Positions 8,104 to 16,111 of a stretch of DNA of 22,684 nucleotides are shown piece by piece. Every line of letters starts with the position of its first letter. The first letter of the stretch is position 1. Below the pieces are notes generated by a model, which did not search any database, had not been told where the DNA came from, and worked only from the letters and a program-made list of their open reading frames with translations. The stretch spans positions 1-22,684 of the forward strand of contig JAJYGL010000197.1 in NCBI GenBank assembly GCA_021790625.1, given 5' to 3'. Origin of the DNA: Pseudomonadota bacterium (GTDB lineage Bacteria > Pseudomonadota > Gammaproteobacteria > Burkholderiales > Sulfuriferulaceae). Made by a program: the position numbers and the translations under genes.

Positions 8104-8742
8104 TCAGTAGGGCGGTGGCGTCGTGTTGCTGTCGCCAGTCAATTGAAGAAATCGAATTTTTGCCTGATGGTAACGAAGGTTTGTGTCGGCGTATTCCTGT
8201 TTTTTCTGCGTTAGCTGTGCGTTGAGGGCATTGATGCGGCGCGCATTATCCTGATAATCAATGGCATTCTCGCCGGTGGTGGGGATGCGGTTGCCGGATT
8301 CGCGTAAAATGTCTGCGCGCGTGGCGAGCAGCGGTTCCAGACGGCTTTTAATGCCATTTATGACCAGTTGAATCAATGCCAGATTATGATCGCGCGCCAG
8401 ATCGATTTCTGCGGCGGAGGTGTAGGTTCCGAGCAGGGCATTGTCGTAACGTTGTTGTGCAATCTGCGCTTCCAGACGTTTCTTCTCTTCCAGCGCGCGG
8501 GCAGCTAACGCAGCACGTTCTTTTTCGGTGGGGGCCGCAGCCTTCTGTTGCACGACGAGTCCGTGTTTATCGAGGGTCGTGGTGGCGTAGCCTGCATCAT
8601 TGGCCGGTTGGGTGTTGCCATAATGCCAGATGCCGCTGGCATCCTGCCACTTGTAGATGCTCGTGGTATCCGGTTGTCCGGCAAGCGCCAATGGCGCGGT
8701 AACGATGAAAATGGTTACTACCCGCAAAAGAAACAAAATCAT
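8104..8742 (-). CDS. Secreted DUF4124 domain protein with helical C-terminal region
   Basis: The 212 residues begin with a signal peptide ending near residue 21 (LALA|GQ). The DUF4124 motif follows: IYKWQDASGIWHYGNTQP at about residues 29-46. The rest (about 65-200) is rich in Ala, Glu, Gln, Lys and Arg and looks mainly alpha-helical, with possible coiled coils near 70-100 and 155-195. DUF4124 is a short envelope domain of unknown function, and no enzymatic motif is seen. The ATG at 8742 overlaps the pyrE stop by one base (TGATG), so the two genes are probably translationally coupled. A TTG one codon upstream is an alternative start. The protein's function is unknown. Confidence 0.82.
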   Translation of the reverse strand: MILFLLRVVTIFIVTAPLALAGQPDTTSIYKWQDASGIWHYGNTQPANDAGYATTTLDKHGLVVQQKAAAPTEKERAALAARALEEKKRLEAQIAQQRYDNALLGTYTSAAEIDLARDHNLALIQLVINGIKSRLEPLLATRADILRESGNRIPTTGENAIDYQDNARRINALNAQLTQKKQEYADTNLRYHQAKIRFLQLTGDSNTTPPPY

Positions 8743-9380
8743 CAAGCTCCATAACGTGTTCGATAAGCAAGAATTGCATCATGGTATTGTTTCACGTTTA
8801 CTTCTTTTTGCAAATAGCCCAACAGGTCATCCAGATTGGCAATCGCCCAGACCGGTAAACCAAAGGTTTTGGTGACTTCCTGTGCGGCAGAACGTTCGCC
8901 GATCCCCCGTTCCATGCGATCCAGAGCAATGATGACACCGCAGGGTGTCGCTCCATGCGCGCGAATCAATGTAATCGATTCGCGGATGGAAGTACCGGCG
9001 GAAATGACGTCGTCAATGATCAGCACGCGGCCGGAGAGTGGTGCGCCGATGGTTTGTCCTCCTTCACCATGATCTTTGGCTTCTTTGCGGTTACAGCACC
9101 AGGGTACGTTGTGGTGGTGGTTTGCCAGCGCAATCGCTGTGCTTGTTGCCAACGGGATGCCTTTATAAGCCGGACCAAACAAGACATCGAAATCAATCTG
9201 GGCGTTCAGGATGGCTTTGGCGTAAAATTCACCGAGTTGTTGCAGGGATTGACCGTCGGCAAACAGTCCGGCATTAAAAAAATAAGGGCTGATCCGACCG
9301 GCTTTGGTGGTAAATTCACCAAAGCGCAGGACTTGCTGTTCAATGGCAAATTGAAGAAACTGGTGGCGAAAATCGTGCAT
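8742..9380 (-). CDS. pyrE: Orotate phosphoribosyltransferase
   Basis: This cytoplasmic enzyme converts orotate and PRPP to orotidine 5'-phosphate in pyrimidine biosynthesis. The product is 212 residues, close to the 213 of E. coli PyrE. Visible motifs are FTTKAGRISPYFFNAG for orotate and loop contacts, GPAYKGIPLA with Lys73, the mobile catalytic loop RKEAKDHGEGG (98-108), and the PRPP-binding signature VLIIDDVISAGTS (119-131). The frame stays open further upstream into the opposite xthA gene, but homology begins at MHDFRHQFL, so the ATG at 9380 was chosen. A GGTGA lies a few bases before it. The start lies 24 bases from the divergent xthA start, so any promoter must lie partly within xthA coding sequence. 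Confidence 0.95.
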   Translation of the reverse strand: MHDFRHQFLQFAIEQQVLRFGEFTTKAGRISPYFFNAGLFADGQSLQQLGEFYAKAILNAQIDFDVLFGPAYKGIPLATSTAIALANHHHNVPWCCNRKEAKDHGEGGQTIGAPLSGRVLIIDDVISAGTSIRESITLIRAHGATPCGVIIALDRMERGIGERSAAQEVTKTFGLPVWAIANLDDLLGYLQKEVNVKQYHDAILAYRTRYGA

Positions 9381-9404
9381 GTGGTCACCGTGTAAAGGAA
9401 TGGA

Positions 9405-10178
9405 ATGCGTATTATAACGGCTAATCTGAATGGTATCCGTTCGGCATCGAGCAAGGGGTTTTTTGACTGGATGCAAGGGCAGGACGCTGATGTGGTGTGT
9501 GTGCAGGAACTCAAGGCGCAGCAATCCGATATGATGGCGTCGATGTTGAATCCGGACGGGTACCGTGGCTTTTTCCATTATGCCTTGAAAAAGGGTTACA
9601 GCGGCGTGGGCTTATATGCACGCCGTGAACCGGACAGGGTTTTGGCGGGTATCGGGCATGAGGGTTTTGACGCGGAAGGACGCTATGTGCGGGCGGATTT
9701 TGGTTCTTTGACCGTCATTTCGTTGTATTTGCCTTCCGGATCGAGTTCACCTGAACGTCAGGCAGCCAAGTTTGCGTTCATGGCAGAATTTTACCCTGTA
9801 TTGCAGGCGTTGCATGATGAAGGGCGCGATATGGTGTTATGTGGCGACTGGAATATCGCCCATCAACCCATTGATTTGAAAAACTGGAAAAGCAACCAGA
9901 AGAACTCCGGCTTTTTGCCGGAAGAGCGCGCGTGGCTCGGTCAAGTGCTGGATAACTGGGTCGATGTGTACCGCCGATTGTACCCGCTGGCTGGTGAAGA
10001 GGGTTATACCTGGTGGTCGAATCGGGGGCGGGCATGGGAAAACAATGTGGGATGGCGTATTGATTATCAGTTGGCGACGCAGGGTATGGCAGCCAAGGCG
10101 TTGCAGGCAAACGTGTACAAGGTACAGCGCTTTTCGGATCATGCACCGCTGATCGTGGATTATGCCGATGTTGTATAA
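9405..10178 (+). CDS. xthA: Exodeoxyribonuclease III (AP endonuclease, xth family)
   Basis: This 257-residue member of the exonuclease-endonuclease-phosphatase family acts in base excision repair, cutting at abasic sites and removing 3' blocking groups. The catalytic set is complete: Asn7 in TANLNGIR, Glu35 in VCVQELKAQ, Tyr108, Asp148 and Asn150 in CGDWNIAH, Asp220 in WRIDYQLA, and Asp245-His246 in RFSDHAPLIVDY. Length and motifs are normal. An AAGGA five bases upstream supports the ATG at 9405 over an out-of-frame ATG at 9400. It is the first gene of an eight-gene run on this strand. The next gene begins within its last codons. Confidence 0.95.
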   Translation: MRIITANLNGIRSASSKGFFDWMQGQDADVVCVQELKAQQSDMMASMLNPDGYRGFFHYALKKGYSGVGLYARREPDRVLAGIGHEGFDAEGRYVRADFGSLTVISLYLPSGSSSPERQAAKFAFMAEFYPVLQALHDEGRDMVLCGDWNIAHQPIDLKNWKSNQKNSGFLPEERAWLGQVLDNWVDVYRRLYPLAGEEGYTWWSNRGRAWENNVGWRIDYQLATQGMAAKALQANVYKVQRFSDHAPLIVDYADVV

Positions 10179-11475
10179 AAGATTGCGCGACATAGCGTTC
10201 TGGAAGCGGCCTTGTGTGCGTAGTATGTTGATCTTGGGGTTTTCTTCCGGGTTGCCGTTGTTGCTGGTCCTGGGTACCTTGTCGTTCCGTTTGCGTGAGG
10301 CGGGTCTCGATCGTGGTCGTATAGCGCATGTTTCCTGGGTTGCGCTGGCGTATGGTCTGAAATGGGTGTGGGCGCCTTTGGTGGATCGGGTACGATTACC
10401 ATGGCTGACGGAAAGACTGGGCAGACGGCGTGCCTGGCTGTTGTTGTCTCAAGTGGTGTTGGCGTTGAGCCTGTGGCAATTGGGGCAAGTGAATCCGGTG
10501 CGGGATTTTACGTTGATGGTTGTTTGTGCCGGATTGACGGCGTTTGCGTCGGCCACGCAGGATATTGCATTGGATGCCTGGCGTATCGAAGCAGTCGAAG
10601 CTTCTTTGCAAGGGATCATGGCCGCAGCATATCAGGCAGGTTACCGTTTCGGCATGATTGTTGCCGGGGCAGGTGTATTGGGGTTGACGGCGCATTGGGC
10701 CGGAGCCGCAACTGGGTATGTGCCGCAGGCATGGCAAAAGGCGTATGCCGTGATGGCTGGACTGATGTTGGTCGGGATGACGGCTACCCTGACGGCGGTT
10801 GAAAAACCATCGCCGGTTGGTTTATTGCATGAAACACCTTTGCACTGGTTGAAGAGCGCATTTGTGGCGCCATTTGTCGATTTTTTTCGTCGTTATCATC
10901 GGCAGGCGTTGTGGATACTGACGCTGGTCGCGTTGTACCGGATAGCCGATGTGGTGAAAGATGTCATGAGCAATCCGTTTTATGTCGATATGGGGTATAG
11001 CAAAACCGAGGTCGCCATGGTATCGAAGGTGTATGGCGTCATCATGGGGCTGGTCGGTGCGGCAACAGGCGGGGTGTTGGTAGCCAGATTCGGCATTATG
11101 CGTATTCTGGTTGTCGGAACGGTGTTGACGTCGTGTGGCAATCTGGCATTTTTGTGGTTGAGCGAAGGAGGGCACAACGTGCCGCATCTGGTGATGGCGA
11201 TTTCGGCTGATTATTTTGCCGGCGGAATTGCATCCAGTGCGTTTGTTGCTTACCTTTCTTCATTGATTAATGTGACTTATTCGGCCAGTCAGTATGCTTT
11301 GTTGAGCTCGGCGATGTTGTTGTTACCCAAAATTTTGGCTGGGTTTTCTGGCGATTTTGTCAACCACTATGGGTATGCCCGGTTTTTTCTTGCGACGGCA
11401 ATCATGGGTATTCCTGTGCTGTTATTAATTGGCATGGTTGCCCGTGTCTGTCGTGGCGTTCGGGGTAAGGTATGA
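10162..11475 (+). CDS. ampG: AmpG-like MFS permease (muropeptide transporter family)
   Basis: The 437 residues form about 12 hydrophobic helices and match AmpG, which imports anhydromuropeptides for peptidoglycan recycling. The diagnostic N-terminal part is GFSSGLPLLLVLGTLSFRLREAGLDRG (about residues 26-52), followed by YGLKWVWAPLVDR and the cytoplasmic loop LGRRRAW. Later segments include ASATQDIALDAWRIE and the conserved FYVDMGYSKTEVA. The ATG at 10162 gives a 17-base overlap with xthA; ATG 10168 would also fit, and no strong Shine-Dalgarno separates them. The stop overlaps the next start by four bases. Family membership is secure; the exact substrate is inferred. Confidence 0.87.
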   Translation: MPMLYKRLRDIAFWKRPCVRSMLILGFSSGLPLLLVLGTLSFRLREAGLDRGRIAHVSWVALAYGLKWVWAPLVDRVRLPWLTERLGRRRAWLLLSQVVLALSLWQLGQVNPVRDFTLMVVCAGLTAFASATQDIALDAWRIEAVEASLQGIMAAAYQAGYRFGMIVAGAGVLGLTAHWAGAATGYVPQAWQKAYAVMAGLMLVGMTATLTAVEKPSPVGLLHETPLHWLKSAFVAPFVDFFRRYHRQALWILTLVALYRIADVVKDVMSNPFYVDMGYSKTEVAMVSKVYGVIMGLVGAATGGVLVARFGIMRILVVGTVLTSCGNLAFLWLSEGGHNVPHLVMAISADYFAGGIASSAFVAYLSSLINVTYSASQYALLSSAMLLLPKILAGFSGDFVNHYGYARFFLATAIMGIPVLLLIGMVARVCRGVRGKV

Positions 11476-12155
11476 CGGCACAGTGGAGTGGCTTGTCATT
11501 GTTTCTGGTGGGTTGGCTGGGTGGCGTACACTGTATCGGTATGTGTGGCGGTATGGTGGCTGCGATGTCGTTGACGGCGCCAGGGGGTCGTGCTGGTCTT
11601 GGAACCTTGTTAGGATACAATGTCGGACGATTGACCAGTTATGCCATCGCGGGTGCGCTGGCTGGTGCCATTGGCGCCAGTACTTTGTTGCTCAAGGGGT
11701 TTTTTCCAATCGAGCAGGTGTTGTATGCGCTGTCGAACCTGATGTTGATTTTACTCGGGTTGTATCTGGGAGGATGGTCGCGTGCGGTGTTGTGGTTTGA
11801 AAAAAAAGGCAGCATGTTGTGGCAACGGCTGCAACCCCTGTTGAAAAGCATTTTGCCCGTGCGCCATGCTGGGCAGGCATGGCTGGCCGGGCTGGTATGG
11901 GGCTGGCTACCTTGCGGGCTGGTTTATTCGGTATTGGTGACCGCTCTGGCGAGCGGCAGCGCTTGGCATGGGGCGAGAGATATGTTGGCCTTTGGTGCGG
12001 GAACTTTGCCGAATCTGCTCGCCATGGGCTGGTTTGCGCGCAGCCTGCAAGGGTTTCGTCAGCGACCTGTTGTGCGGTATCTGGCCGGGATTCTGGTGGC
12101 AGGATACGGTGTGTGGGGATTGGGGTATTTATTGATGAACATGGGCAAACCTTGA
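11472..12155 (+). CDS. COG2836 membrane protein (sulfite exporter TauE/SafE-like, DsbD_2 domain)
   Basis: The 227 residues carry about six hydrophobic segments. The family signature is GVHCIGMCGG near the N-terminus (His20, Cys21, Met24, Cys25), followed by LGYNVGRLTSYAIAGALAG and WLPCGLVYS with Pro147-Cys148. This is the COG2836 family, usually annotated as a sulfite exporter, although the Cys/Met/His pattern fits a metal- or thiol-related role better. Homologues often sit right after ccoGHIS in other proteobacteria. Here the gene is 3.4 kb away, behind ampG. The ATG overlaps the ampG stop (ATGA). The rsmB frame opens within this gene but its likely start is 17 bases after the stop. The function is not proven. 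Confidence 0.8.
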   Translation: MTAQWSGLSLFLVGWLGGVHCIGMCGGMVAAMSLTAPGGRAGLGTLLGYNVGRLTSYAIAGALAGAIGASTLLLKGFFPIEQVLYALSNLMLILLGLYLGGWSRAVLWFEKKGSMLWQRLQPLLKSILPVRHAGQAWLAGLVWGWLPCGLVYSVLVTALASGSAWHGARDMLAFGAGTLPNLLAMGWFARSLQGFRQRPVVRYLAGILVAGYGVWGLGYLLMNMGKP

Positions 12156-12161
12156 GCGAGC

Positions 12162-12166
12162 AGGGA
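12162..12166 (+). promoter_or_regulatory. Shine-Dalgarno deciding the rsmB GTG start
   Basis: AGGGA stands six bases before the GTG at 12173 in a purine-rich stretch. No in-frame ATG lies near the start of rsmB homology. A TTG at 12152 and another at 12188 are weaker alternatives. Confidence 0.5.
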
Positions 12167-12172
12167 AGGACA

Positions 12173-13444
12173 GTGCTGGGGAAGGATTTGTCGCAGCAGC
12201 AATTGGCTTTGCGGCAATTGTTGTTGCGAGCCGCCAGCGTTGTGATGGCCGTGGTGGTGGCAGGGAAAAATCTGGATCGGGTGCTGGCGCAGGAAGCGCA
12301 GGCAGGTCGTGCCGCAGTGCAAGACATGGCGTACGCCTGTTTGCGCGATTATGCCCGTTTGTGCGCTGTTCGTGACACCGTACTTGACAGACCTGTGCAG
12401 GACGATATGGTTGCCTGCCTGTTACTGGTCGCCCTGCAACAATTGGCTGTCCACGGTGAGCGTGCTTATATGGTGGTCAATGAAGCGACCAGTGCAGCGG
12501 CATCGCTGCGCCCGTGGGCACGCGGCTTGACAAATGCCGTGTTGAGGAATGTGTTGCGGCAAGGGTTGCTGACACGCGTGTGGCAGGATGACGAGGCGCG
12601 CTGGAATTATCCGCAGTGGTGGATAGATGCCGTACGCGCCAGTTATCCGGACGATTGGTCGCTTGTGCTGACGGCGGGCAATCAACACCCTCCGCTGACA
12701 TTGCGAGTAAATCTGCGCCAAACGGGTATTGCAGAATATCTGGCGGCACTCGATGCAGCAGGAATCGGCGCTACCCATTTGGGCGATGAGGCAATACGCC
12801 TGTGGCATCCGATGCCGGTGCAGCAGTTGCCAGGATTTTCTGCTGGCGATGTCTCGGTCCAGGATGCTGGCGCGCAACGGGCGGCGCACTGGCTGGATGT
12901 GCGGGATGGGCAGCGGGTGCTGGATGCTTGCTGCGCACCAGGAGGCAAGACAGCGCACGTGTTGGAGCGCGCTGACGTGTCGATGACGGCGGTTGATCAT
13001 GATGCGAATCGTTTGCAGCGGGTCAGTGATAACCTGACTCGTCTGCATCTGGTTGCGCATTGTGTGGCAGGCGATGCCGGTCAACCCGCTGATTGGTGGG
13101 ATGGCGTGCCCTACGACCGTATTCTCGCTGATGTGCCTTGTTCCGCATCTGGTGTGGCAAGGCGTCACCCGGATGTCAAATGGTTGCGTCGGCCTAGTGA
13201 CATTGCGGGATTTGCCCGGCAGCAGGCCGCTATTCTGGATGCGTTGTGGCCATTGCTGGCGCCGGGCGGGAAGTTGTTGTATGTGACCTGTTCGGTTTTT
13301 CCACAAGAAAATCAGCAACAGATTGACAGTTTTTTGATGCGCCTTGACAATGCCGGACAGCAGCCACGTGTTGTGGCGGAAGAGCAGTTGGTGCCGTGTG
13401 AGGATTACGATGGGTTTTTTTATGCCTTACTGGAAAAGATATAG
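12173..13444 (+). CDS. rsmB: 16S rRNA (cytosine-967-C5)-methyltransferase RsmB
   Basis: This 423-residue enzyme transfers a methyl group from S-adenosylmethionine to C967 of 16S rRNA. The N-terminal NusB-like RNA-binding domain covers about residues 10-140 (conserved GLTNAVLRNVLR near 118-129). The methyltransferase domain follows with motif I VLDACCAPGGKTAHVLE (249-265), motif IV DVPCSASGVARRHPDVKW with Cys323, and the motif VI YVTCSVFPQEN carrying the catalytic Cys373. It ends with the typical DGFFYALLEK. Length agrees with E. coli RsmB (429). The open frame extends well upstream through the previous gene, but that part has no family similarity, so the GTG at 12173 was chosen. fmt, a frequent neighbour, is absent. 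Confidence 0.92.
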   Translation: MLGKDLSQQQLALRQLLLRAASVVMAVVVAGKNLDRVLAQEAQAGRAAVQDMAYACLRDYARLCAVRDTVLDRPVQDDMVACLLLVALQQLAVHGERAYMVVNEATSAAASLRPWARGLTNAVLRNVLRQGLLTRVWQDDEARWNYPQWWIDAVRASYPDDWSLVLTAGNQHPPLTLRVNLRQTGIAEYLAALDAAGIGATHLGDEAIRLWHPMPVQQLPGFSAGDVSVQDAGAQRAAHWLDVRDGQRVLDACCAPGGKTAHVLERADVSMTAVDHDANRLQRVSDNLTRLHLVAHCVAGDAGQPADWWDGVPYDRILADVPCSASGVARRHPDVKWLRRPSDIAGFARQQAAILDALWPLLAPGGKLLYVTCSVFPQENQQQIDSFLMRLDNAGQQPRVVAEEQLVPCEDYDGFFYALLEKI

Positions 13445-13985
13445 TTTGTTGTGCTGGCTGGTGGCGTCATTGTTTGTGTTGGCGCCAGCGCGGGCAGCGG
13501 ACGGTATCGTTATTCGCTCTGCAGAAATGCGTCAGGTGGATGGGGAGTATTTGTTGTATGCGCGCTTGTCGATAAGTTTGACGCCAATGCTGACGGATGC
13601 GTTGAATCGAGGCATCAACCTGTATTTTGATACTGATTTTGATTTCTCTTTGCCGCGCTGGTATTGGTTCCCACAACAATTGGCGCACCTTTCCAGGGTA
13701 ACCCGTCTGTCCTATAACATCTTGTTGAGGCAGTATTTTGTTTCCGGTATCAATGTGGAAGCCCGCAGCATGAGTACCTTGCCGGAAGCGTTGTCCTATC
13801 TGGGTGAAATCAATGGCTGGCCGGTGATTTCGCGCGACCAGCTGAGCAAATCGGCTACTTATCGCGCCACACTGAGCATGCAACTCGATACCTCGCAATT
13901 ACCAAAGCCATTACAGATTAATGATATTGCGACCGGACGCTGGGAGCTGGATTCCACGCCGCTCGTGTGGATGATGACGCTGTGA
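13410..13985 (+). CDS. Secreted DUF4390 protein
   Basis: The 191 residues start with a clear signal peptide: basic PYWKRY, a hydrophobic core, and a cut near residue 29 (APARA|AD). The mature part resembles DUF4390, with RSAEMRQVDGEYLLYARLSISL, an LTDALNRGINLYFDTDFDF segment, RYWW-like aromatic residues, and GWPVISRDQL. It is probably a beta-rich envelope protein; no catalytic motif is seen and its function is unknown. The ATG at 13410 has GAGGA five bases upstream and overlaps the end of rsmB by 35 bases. A second ATG at 13422 is possible. In related bacteria this gene commonly lies between rsmB and an NtrY-like kinase, exactly as here. Confidence 0.82.
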   Translation: MGFFMPYWKRYSLLCWLVASLFVLAPARAADGIVIRSAEMRQVDGEYLLYARLSISLTPMLTDALNRGINLYFDTDFDFSLPRWYWFPQQLAHLSRVTRLSYNILLRQYFVSGINVEARSMSTLPEALSYLGEINGWPVISRDQLSKSATYRATLSMQLDTSQLPKPLQINDIATGRWELDSTPLVWMMTL

Positions 13986-16111
13986 AGCAACTGGTTCTGG
14001 CCGGGATCATTGCGGTTGCGGGCCTGATTTATGTGCTGTCCAGCGCCAGCAGCAATACGGCGTTTTTTGCCCATGATTTTCCATGGTTGCTGGGGGCGAC
14101 GGCGGTATTGATTCTTGCCATGCTGTCGCTGGTGGTTTATCAGATGTGGCAGTTGCGCCGTCGTTTGCAATCCGGGTTATTCGGCAGCAAACTGACAGTC
14201 CGTTTATTGTTGGTGTTTGGATCGATGGCGGTATTGCCTGGTGTCGTACTGTATGTGGTTTCTGTGCAGTTTCTGGCGCGGAGTATTGATTCCTGGTTCG
14301 ATATGCGGGTGGATTATGCGTTGCAAAGCGGGCTGAATCTGGGGCAGACAACACTGGATAATCTGCAGCATGACTTGAATGACAAGGCCGATGCCATGGC
14401 GTTGCGTCTGGCCGAATTACCGTTGAATCGACAGGCAGCGGAGTTGAATAATCTGCGTGAACTGTACGGTGTAAATGAAGCCGTGTTGTATGGTGAAGGT
14501 GGAAAGATGCTGGCGATTTCAGGTGGAGACGGCAGACTGCCTCAGGAGCCAGACAACAGAACCCTGTCGCAAGTCAGGCAACAGCACCCGTTGGTGCGCA
14601 TCGAGAGTTCGGGTAAGCAGGGGTTGCTGGTGAGGGTCATGGTACCGGTCAATCTGATGTCGCTGACGGAGACTATTCCCGTGCTGGAGTTACTGCAACC
14701 AGTACCGGAAAAATTGGCGCATGATGCATTGGCAGTACAGACGGCGGATCAGAATTATCAGTCCTTGTCGTTATCGCGTTTGGGGTTGAAGCGCTTGTAT
14801 GGTATGGCACTGACATTGACCATGGTGCTGACATTGTTGACTACCGTGGCACTGGCATTTCTGGTTAGTGAACAGATAGCAGCACCATTGCGGGTTTTGG
14901 CGCAGGGTACCCGTGCGGTGGCAAAGGGGGATTACAGTCAGATGGAGACAGTCAGCACGCGAGATGAATTGGGGCTGTTGACCCAATCGTTCAACCGTAT
15001 GACACGTCAGTTGGCGGAGGCGCGTAATGTGGCGGAGGACAGGCGCCACCAGATTGAAAAATCGCATGCTTATCTGGAAGTTGTGCTGGCTAACCTGACT
15101 TCCGGGGTGGTCACGCTGGACGATCAGTTGCGCGTGCGCGGTATCAATCCGATAGCCGAGCAGATTCTGCACATCACGGCTGCCCGATTGCGCGGACAAA
15201 AACTGTACCAGTGGGCAATACAGGCACCGCATTTGTCTGCGCTGGCCGAGATGCTGTCGCGCCAGTTTGGTCAGATGGCGTCGACTACCTGGCAGCAGCA
15301 GATAGAATTTGACGACACGCAGCAGCACCGGATGCTATTGGTGCACGGCACGGGTTTGCCACGTAGCATGGAGGCTGGTTATTTGCTGGTATTTGATGAC
15401 ATTACCGATTTGTTGCGTGCACAGCGTGATGCGGCCTGGGGGGAAGTGGCCCGTCGCCTGGCGCACGAAATCAAAAATCCGCTAACACCGATTCAATTGT
15501 CGGCGGAACGTATCGAACACAAATTGAGCGATAAACTGAGCGCAGAGGATGCTTATACGCTGCACCGCTCGATTCAGACCATCGTTAAACAGGTGGCGGC
15601 GATGAAAACCATGGTGAACGCATTTGCGGATTATGCTCGCCCGTTGCGTACCCAATTGCAACCGGTTAAGCTAAACGAGTTGGTGCGGGAAGTGGTCTAT
15701 CTGTATGAAGAGGATACGGGAATCCATCTGCTTTTGACTGATGCGGCTCCGTGCATCATGGGCGATGAAAAGTTGTTGCGGCAAGTTATTCATAACTTGT
15801 TACAGAATGCGCAGGACGCTGTAGCCGGTGTCGAACAGGCGCATATTGCGGTGATGACGCAGGTTCAGGATGGTTGGGTAGAATTGACTGTGAGCGACAA
15901 TGGTATCGGGCTGGATGCACAGATGCGCGATCGTTTGTTCGAGCCTTACGCGACCAATAAACCGAAAGGAACCGGATTGGGGCTGGCAATTGTGAAAAAA
16001 ATTGTGGAAGAGCATCACGGAACGATTGTACTGAGCCCTGGTGTACAAGGGGGGGCTGTGGCGCGCGTGCGTCTGGCGGTGGTTTCCGGGTGCGAGGAGC
16101 AGGTGTCATGA
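13982..16111 (+). CDS. NtrY-like membrane sensor histidine kinase
   Basis: This 709-residue sensor kinase of the NtrY type has three N-terminal helices (about 3-20, 34-55, 73-95), a large periplasmic region (about 96-272), a fourth helix (273-297), a HAMP domain (298-346), a PAS domain (about 362-472), and HisKA/HATPase domains. The phospho-accepting His495 is in RRLAHEIKNPLTPIQLSAER. The N-box Asn609 is in NLLQNAQDA, followed by DNGIGL (639-644) and the G2 box KGTGLGLAI. GTG 13982 overlaps the DUF4390 stop in the pattern GTGA; GTG 13967 would add five residues. The stop overlaps the regulator start. The stimulus is unknown; NtrY similarity does not prove nitrogen sensing. Confidence 0.9.
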   Translation: MKQLVLAGIIAVAGLIYVLSSASSNTAFFAHDFPWLLGATAVLILAMLSLVVYQMWQLRRRLQSGLFGSKLTVRLLLVFGSMAVLPGVVLYVVSVQFLARSIDSWFDMRVDYALQSGLNLGQTTLDNLQHDLNDKADAMALRLAELPLNRQAAELNNLRELYGVNEAVLYGEGGKMLAISGGDGRLPQEPDNRTLSQVRQQHPLVRIESSGKQGLLVRVMVPVNLMSLTETIPVLELLQPVPEKLAHDALAVQTADQNYQSLSLSRLGLKRLYGMALTLTMVLTLLTTVALAFLVSEQIAAPLRVLAQGTRAVAKGDYSQMETVSTRDELGLLTQSFNRMTRQLAEARNVAEDRRHQIEKSHAYLEVVLANLTSGVVTLDDQLRVRGINPIAEQILHITAARLRGQKLYQWAIQAPHLSALAEMLSRQFGQMASTTWQQQIEFDDTQQHRMLLVHGTGLPRSMEAGYLLVFDDITDLLRAQRDAAWGEVARRLAHEIKNPLTPIQLSAERIEHKLSDKLSAEDAYTLHRSIQTIVKQVAAMKTMVNAFADYARPLRTQLQPVKLNELVREVVYLYEEDTGIHLLLTDAAPCIMGDEKLLRQVIHNLLQNAQDAVAGVEQAHIAVMTQVQDGWVELTVSDNGIGLDAQMRDRLFEPYATNKPKGTGLGLAIVKKIVEEHHGTIVLSPGVQGGAVARVRLAVVSGCEEQVS

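Noticed and set aside
9381..9578. N-terminal extension of pyrE by 66 residues into the xthA region
   Set aside because: The PyrE family starts at MHDFRHQFL; the extension is the antisense of xthA and has His-rich, non-family sequence.
11819..12172. Long N-terminal extension of the rsmB frame inside the COG2836 gene
   Set aside because: It has no RsmB similarity, while the overlapped frame encodes a clear conserved membrane protein.
12422..13318. 298-residue antisense frame over rsmB
   Set aside because: Composition typical of the reverse strand of a GC-biased gene, no start signal or motif.
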